Assembly: GCF_013394655.1 (NCBI RefSeq)
Contig: NZ_CP053351.1
Location: forward strand, 4,256,001 to 4,320,000
Length of the DNA: 64,000 bases
Reading direction: 5' to 3'
Origin: Winogradskyella schleiferi
GTDB taxonomy: Bacteria > Bacteroidota > Bacteroidia > Flavobacteriales > Flavobacteriaceae
Shown: positions 61,444 through 64,000 of the stretch, piece by piece
Layout of the letters: every line of letters starts with the position of its first letter
How positions within the stretch are numbered: the first letter of the stretch is position 1
Notes under the pieces: model-generated
The model's input: the letters and a program-made list of their open reading frames with translations, nothing else
Databases searched by the model: none
Told to the model about the DNA's origin: nothing
Made by a program: the position numbers and the translations under genes

Positions 61444-61938
61444 AAAATCAAAACGATTTGTTAGGAAATTACTCATTTATTCCTATTGTTTTAATTTTGT
61501 TTTCGTGAATGTTGCACATTTGCAAGCATCATTCGCTGATACATTAATAATTCTATTTCCTTATATAATCTAGTGTTCCAATTCTAGATTTCATAAATTA
61601 ACTCTATTTATGGTTCATTATTTCTGAAAATCGTTGAGTCCGACTTTGTCGGAACTTTTGTACTTTACAATCTTTTGATATTCGTTTTATGAGATTGTAC
61701 GTTAATTATAATTTTTCTAACATTGCTTCCTCTAGGGTTTCATTGTTTGTATCTCAAGACTAATAGCTAATACATCACTCAACAGTCAACACTTACTAAC
61801 CGTCTAATCTACGATTTTATTTTATATGCAATTTCGTTAAAATTGGTAAGATTCTGTTAATTTAGAGGTCTAAGGTGTTAAATTGGGTTGAAATATTTAG
61901 CATTTTGAGTTTTAACGATTAAAAGAACTAAAGTCTAT

Positions 61939-61965
61939 GACGTTTTGACTGCGCTCAGAATGACA
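61939..61965. repeat. dispersed intergenic repeat ending CTCAGAATGACA, copy 2
   Basis: Shares its second half with copies at 24226-24253 and 63226-63251. It lies 22 nt upstream of the alkB start. Confidence 0.5.
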
Positions 61966-61986
61966 TTTAGTACAACAATTTAATGC

Positions 61987-63030
61987 ATGAAAGATTTAAA
62001 ATACTTAGCAGCATTCACAATTCCTTTAGTTTGTTTTTTAGGATTAACACTCAGAGGCTATTGGGTTTGGGCAACACCATTTTATGCGTTTGTTTGTATT
62101 CCCATTTTAGAACTTATTTTTCCAATAGATACCAATAATTTGAAACCTGATGAAGTTGAAAGTAAATTAAAAATTAAGTTGTTTGACTGGTTGCTGTATT
62201 TGAATCTTCCAATTGTTTTTAGTTTGGTTATTTATAGTCTTTTTACAGTTTCAAACGTAGCACTGCTAACTTACGAATTTGTCGGTATCATTTTTTCCGT
62301 TGGTATTGTTTTGGGTGTTAATGGCATTAATGTCGCTCACGAACTCGGGCACAGACAAGCTACAAACGAACGCTTTTTGGGTAAAGCACTACTTCTACCC
62401 GCTTTTTATATGCACTTTTATATTGAACATAATTTTGGTCATCATTTACATGCAGCCACTCCGGAAGATCCTGCAACGGCACGCTATAACCAAAATGTAT
62501 ACTCCTTTTGGTTCACCTCAACATTTCGGCAATATGTTAATGCTTGGAAAATTCAGCTTAAGTTGTTGAAAAATAGAGAATCCCGATTTCTCAGTATTTA
62601 CAATGACCTATTTTGGTATTCTATCTTTCAAATAGGCTATGTAATTGCCATTGCATTACTATTCGGTACCTCTGCTTTACTATTTGCTGTTTGCGCTGGA
62701 ATTGTTGGATTTGTTCTTCTCGAAACCGTTAATTATATTGAACATTATGGGTTATTAAGGTTGAAAACAAAATCAGGACGTTATGAACGTGTTAAGGAAA
62801 TGCACTCTTGGAATTCTAATCACGTTATTGGGAGAATTGTGTTATATGAATTGACTCGACATAGTGATCATCATTACAAATCCTCAAAAAAATATCAAGT
62901 TTTAGATTGCCATAGCGAAAGCCCACAAATGCCTTTTGGCTATCCAACGTCTATGGTTTTGGCTATGATTCCGCCTTTATGGTTTAAGATTATGAATAAA
63001 CGAGTACCAAGGAAGATGATTGTTGAATAA
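61987..63030 (+). CDS. alkB: AlkB-type alkane 1-monooxygenase
   Basis: 347 residues, six membrane helices. The four histidine motifs of integral-membrane di-iron hydroxylases are present: HELGHR (118-123), EHNFGHH (147-153), NYIEHYG (249-255) and RHSDHH (291-296). The enzyme oxidises terminal carbons of alkanes or other hydrophobic chains using electrons from rubredoxin and a reductase. Neither lies beside it; the PaaE-like reductase at 22 kb is in the window but not linked. The size is slightly shorter than that of Pseudomonas AlkB. The start is the ATG at 61987. Confidence 0.92.
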   Translation: MKDLKYLAAFTIPLVCFLGLTLRGYWVWATPFYAFVCIPILELIFPIDTNNLKPDEVESKLKIKLFDWLLYLNLPIVFSLVIYSLFTVSNVALLTYEFVGIIFSVGIVLGVNGINVAHELGHRQATNERFLGKALLLPAFYMHFYIEHNFGHHLHAATPEDPATARYNQNVYSFWFTSTFRQYVNAWKIQLKLLKNRESRFLSIYNDLFWYSIFQIGYVIAIALLFGTSALLFAVCAGIVGFVLLETVNYIEHYGLLRLKTKSGRYERVKEMHSWNSNHVIGRIVLYELTRHSDHHYKSSKKYQVLDCHSESPQMPFGYPTSMVLAMIPPLWFKIMNKRVPRKMIVE

Positions 63031-63212
63031 GATTTTTAAGAGACTAATTTTTTGTCAAAATTCGTGCATTTCTTTTCAAACCAGTGAATCCCTCCCAAAT
63101 AGCGGGATTAGTTCAACTAACTATTTAGAATGGATTGTTTGGCAACTTGTAAAAATAGTGTTTCACTAAAAAAACTTCATGCTTCGCACTTCCAACTTCG
63201 AAGCTATAATTT

Positions 63213-63220
63213 TATCTTTG
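63213..63220 (+). promoter_or_regulatory. TAnnTTTG -7 box of gltX
   Basis: TATCTTTG, 52 nt before the gltX ATG at 63273. The transcribed leader would contain the repeat at 63226-63251. Confidence 0.5.
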
Positions 63221-63225
63221 TACAA

Positions 63226-63251
63226 GATTCTGAAATAAATTCAGGATGACA
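63226..63251. repeat. dispersed intergenic repeat GATTCTG...CAGGATGACA, copy 3
   Basis: The inverted halves (TTCTGAA / TTCAGGA) can pair. It lies in the gltX leader, 21 nt upstream of the ATG. Confidence 0.5.
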
Positions 63252-63272
63252 AACTATTACTATTTTCCAGTT

Positions 63273-64000
63273 ATGTCTAAAAAAGTACGTGTGCGATTTG
63301 CACCAAGTCCAACAGGACCATTACATATTGGTGGTGTGAGAACCGCTTTATTCAACTATTTATTTGCCAAAAAACAGGGTGGCGATTTCGTGCTTCGTAT
63401 TGAAGATACAGACCAAAACCGTTATGTTGAAGGTGCAGAAGCTTATATTGTTGAAGCATTAAATTGGTGTGGCATTTCCTTCGATGAAGGCCCGCATTTG
63501 ACTGTCAGTGCAGGCAATAAGAACGGAAAATTCGGTCCTTACCGACAAAGCGAACGCAAAGATTTATATAAACAATATGCGGACGAATTAATTGCCAATG
63601 GCAACGCTTATCATGCTTTTGATACGGCTGAGCAATTAGATGGACACAGAAAAGGCCACGAAGCCGAAGGCAAAACCTTCATCTACAACTGGCATAACCG
63701 TGAAAAAGGCCGTTTGATTAATTCTTTGGTTTTGCCTGAAGCGGAAACGAAAGCTAAAATTGATGCTGGTGAGGACTATGTGATTCGTTTTAAATCACCT
63801 CAAGATAAAACCTTGCATCTTACGGATACTATCCGTGGCAATATGACCATTGATACCAATGTATTGGACGATAAAGTTCTCTTTAAAAGCGATGGTATGC
63901 CAACCTATCATTTGGCGAATATTGTAGATGACCATCTAATGGAAATCACGCATGTGATTCGTGGTGAAGAATGGTTACCATCTTTAGCCTTACATCAATT
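63273..64000 (+). CDS. gltX: glutamyl-tRNA synthetase, partial (N-terminal part)
   Basis: ATG at 63273; 242 codons seen, the rest lies beyond the right edge. The class I signature is [20 protein letters not shown], followed by [36 protein letters not shown] and a nucleotide-site region with [20 protein letters not shown], then [13 protein letters not shown]. It charges tRNA-Glu. The conserved lysine motif (KMSKR) would be outside the window. Confidence 0.96.
   Translation, partial: MSKKVRVRFAPSPTGPLHIGGVRTALFNYLFAKKQGGDFVLRIEDTDQNRYVEGAEAYIVEALNWCGISFDEGPHLTVSAGNKNGKFGPYRQSERKDLYKQYADELIANGNAYHAFDTAEQLDGHRKGHEAEGKTFIYNWHNREKGRLINSLVLPEAETKAKIDAGEDYVIRFKSPQDKTLHLTDTIRGNMTIDTNVLDDKVLFKSDGMPTYHLANIVDDHLMEITHVIRGEEWLPSLALHQ

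Larger units (their letters stand above)
61315..61986. other. 672-bp intergenic region
   Basis: No gene or RNA recognised. It divides a minus-strand and a plus-strand block and so should hold two promoters. It contains a 20-bp GC-rich perfect palindrome (61424-61443) and a GAATGACA-type repeat (61939-61965). Confidence 0.6.

Overview
The window is chromosomal DNA of a marine-type Flavobacteriaceae bacterium (Bacteroidota); the genus cannot be fixed from the sequence. Reasons: AT-rich composition, few Shine-Dalgarno sites, promoters of the TTTG-N19-TAnnTTTG type, family-specific proteins (DUF4292, DUF4837, DUF5687, DUF6341, DUF6427, DUF6909, DUF4175, the type IX secretion/gliding lipoprotein PorW/SprE), and an F1Fo operon order a-c-b-delta-alpha-gamma without beta and epsilon. 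Most genes lie on the minus strand.

Layout. 1-7.2 kb: cell-envelope block (EnvC-type murein hydrolase activator cut by the window edge, DUF4292 lipoprotein, TPR protein, sugar-phosphate nucleotidyltransferase, dUTPase, flippase). 7.3-10.1 kb: three tandem genes of an unrecognised secreted/lipoprotein family sharing a domain of about 120 residues; the largest carries several copies and is frameshifted. 10.2-19.2 kb: ATP synthase genes atpG-A-H-F-E-B, an AtpI-like protein, AtpZ, a bactofilin and PorW/SprE. 19.4-28.7 kb: ABC exporter pair, PaaE-like reductase, GT9 glycosyltransferase, DUF4254, upp, DUF6427, DUF6341, purD. 28.8-43.2 kb: a surface-polysaccharide locus with an adenylate-forming enzyme, glycosyltransferases, initiating sugar transferase, acetyltransferase, two polymerase/ligase-like membrane proteins, flippase, rfbD, rfbC and a Wzz-like protein. 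43.2-53.5 kb: DUF6909, GH3, M23 peptidase, tatA, DUF4837, LysM lytic transglycosylase, pgk, DNA polymerase III delta', OmpH-like lipoprotein. 53.7-64 kb: methyltransferase, small membrane protein, mnmG, ybeY, a large DUF4175 protein, alkB-type monooxygenase and the start of gltX.

The strongest unexpected signal is a group of three parS-like 16-mers (TGTTYCACGTGGAACW) flanking mnmG at 55105, 55271 and 57213. They mark a likely ParB loading zone and suggest, by inference, that the replication origin is not far away. Two of them bracket a 113-bp fold-back with perfect 21-bp arms.

The second theme is a set of short dispersed palindromes with fixed positions relative to genes. One class touches the stop codon of minus-strand genes in five of five cases. 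Another sits 12-13 nt upstream of start codons in three cases. REP-like and MITE-like inverted repeats and a heptanucleotide tandem repeat within the atp operon add to this. The third theme is the expanded lipoprotein family next to the atp operon, with internal duplication and a one-base frameshift in an A-run. No tRNA, rRNA, CRISPR array, insertion sequence or prophage was recognised.
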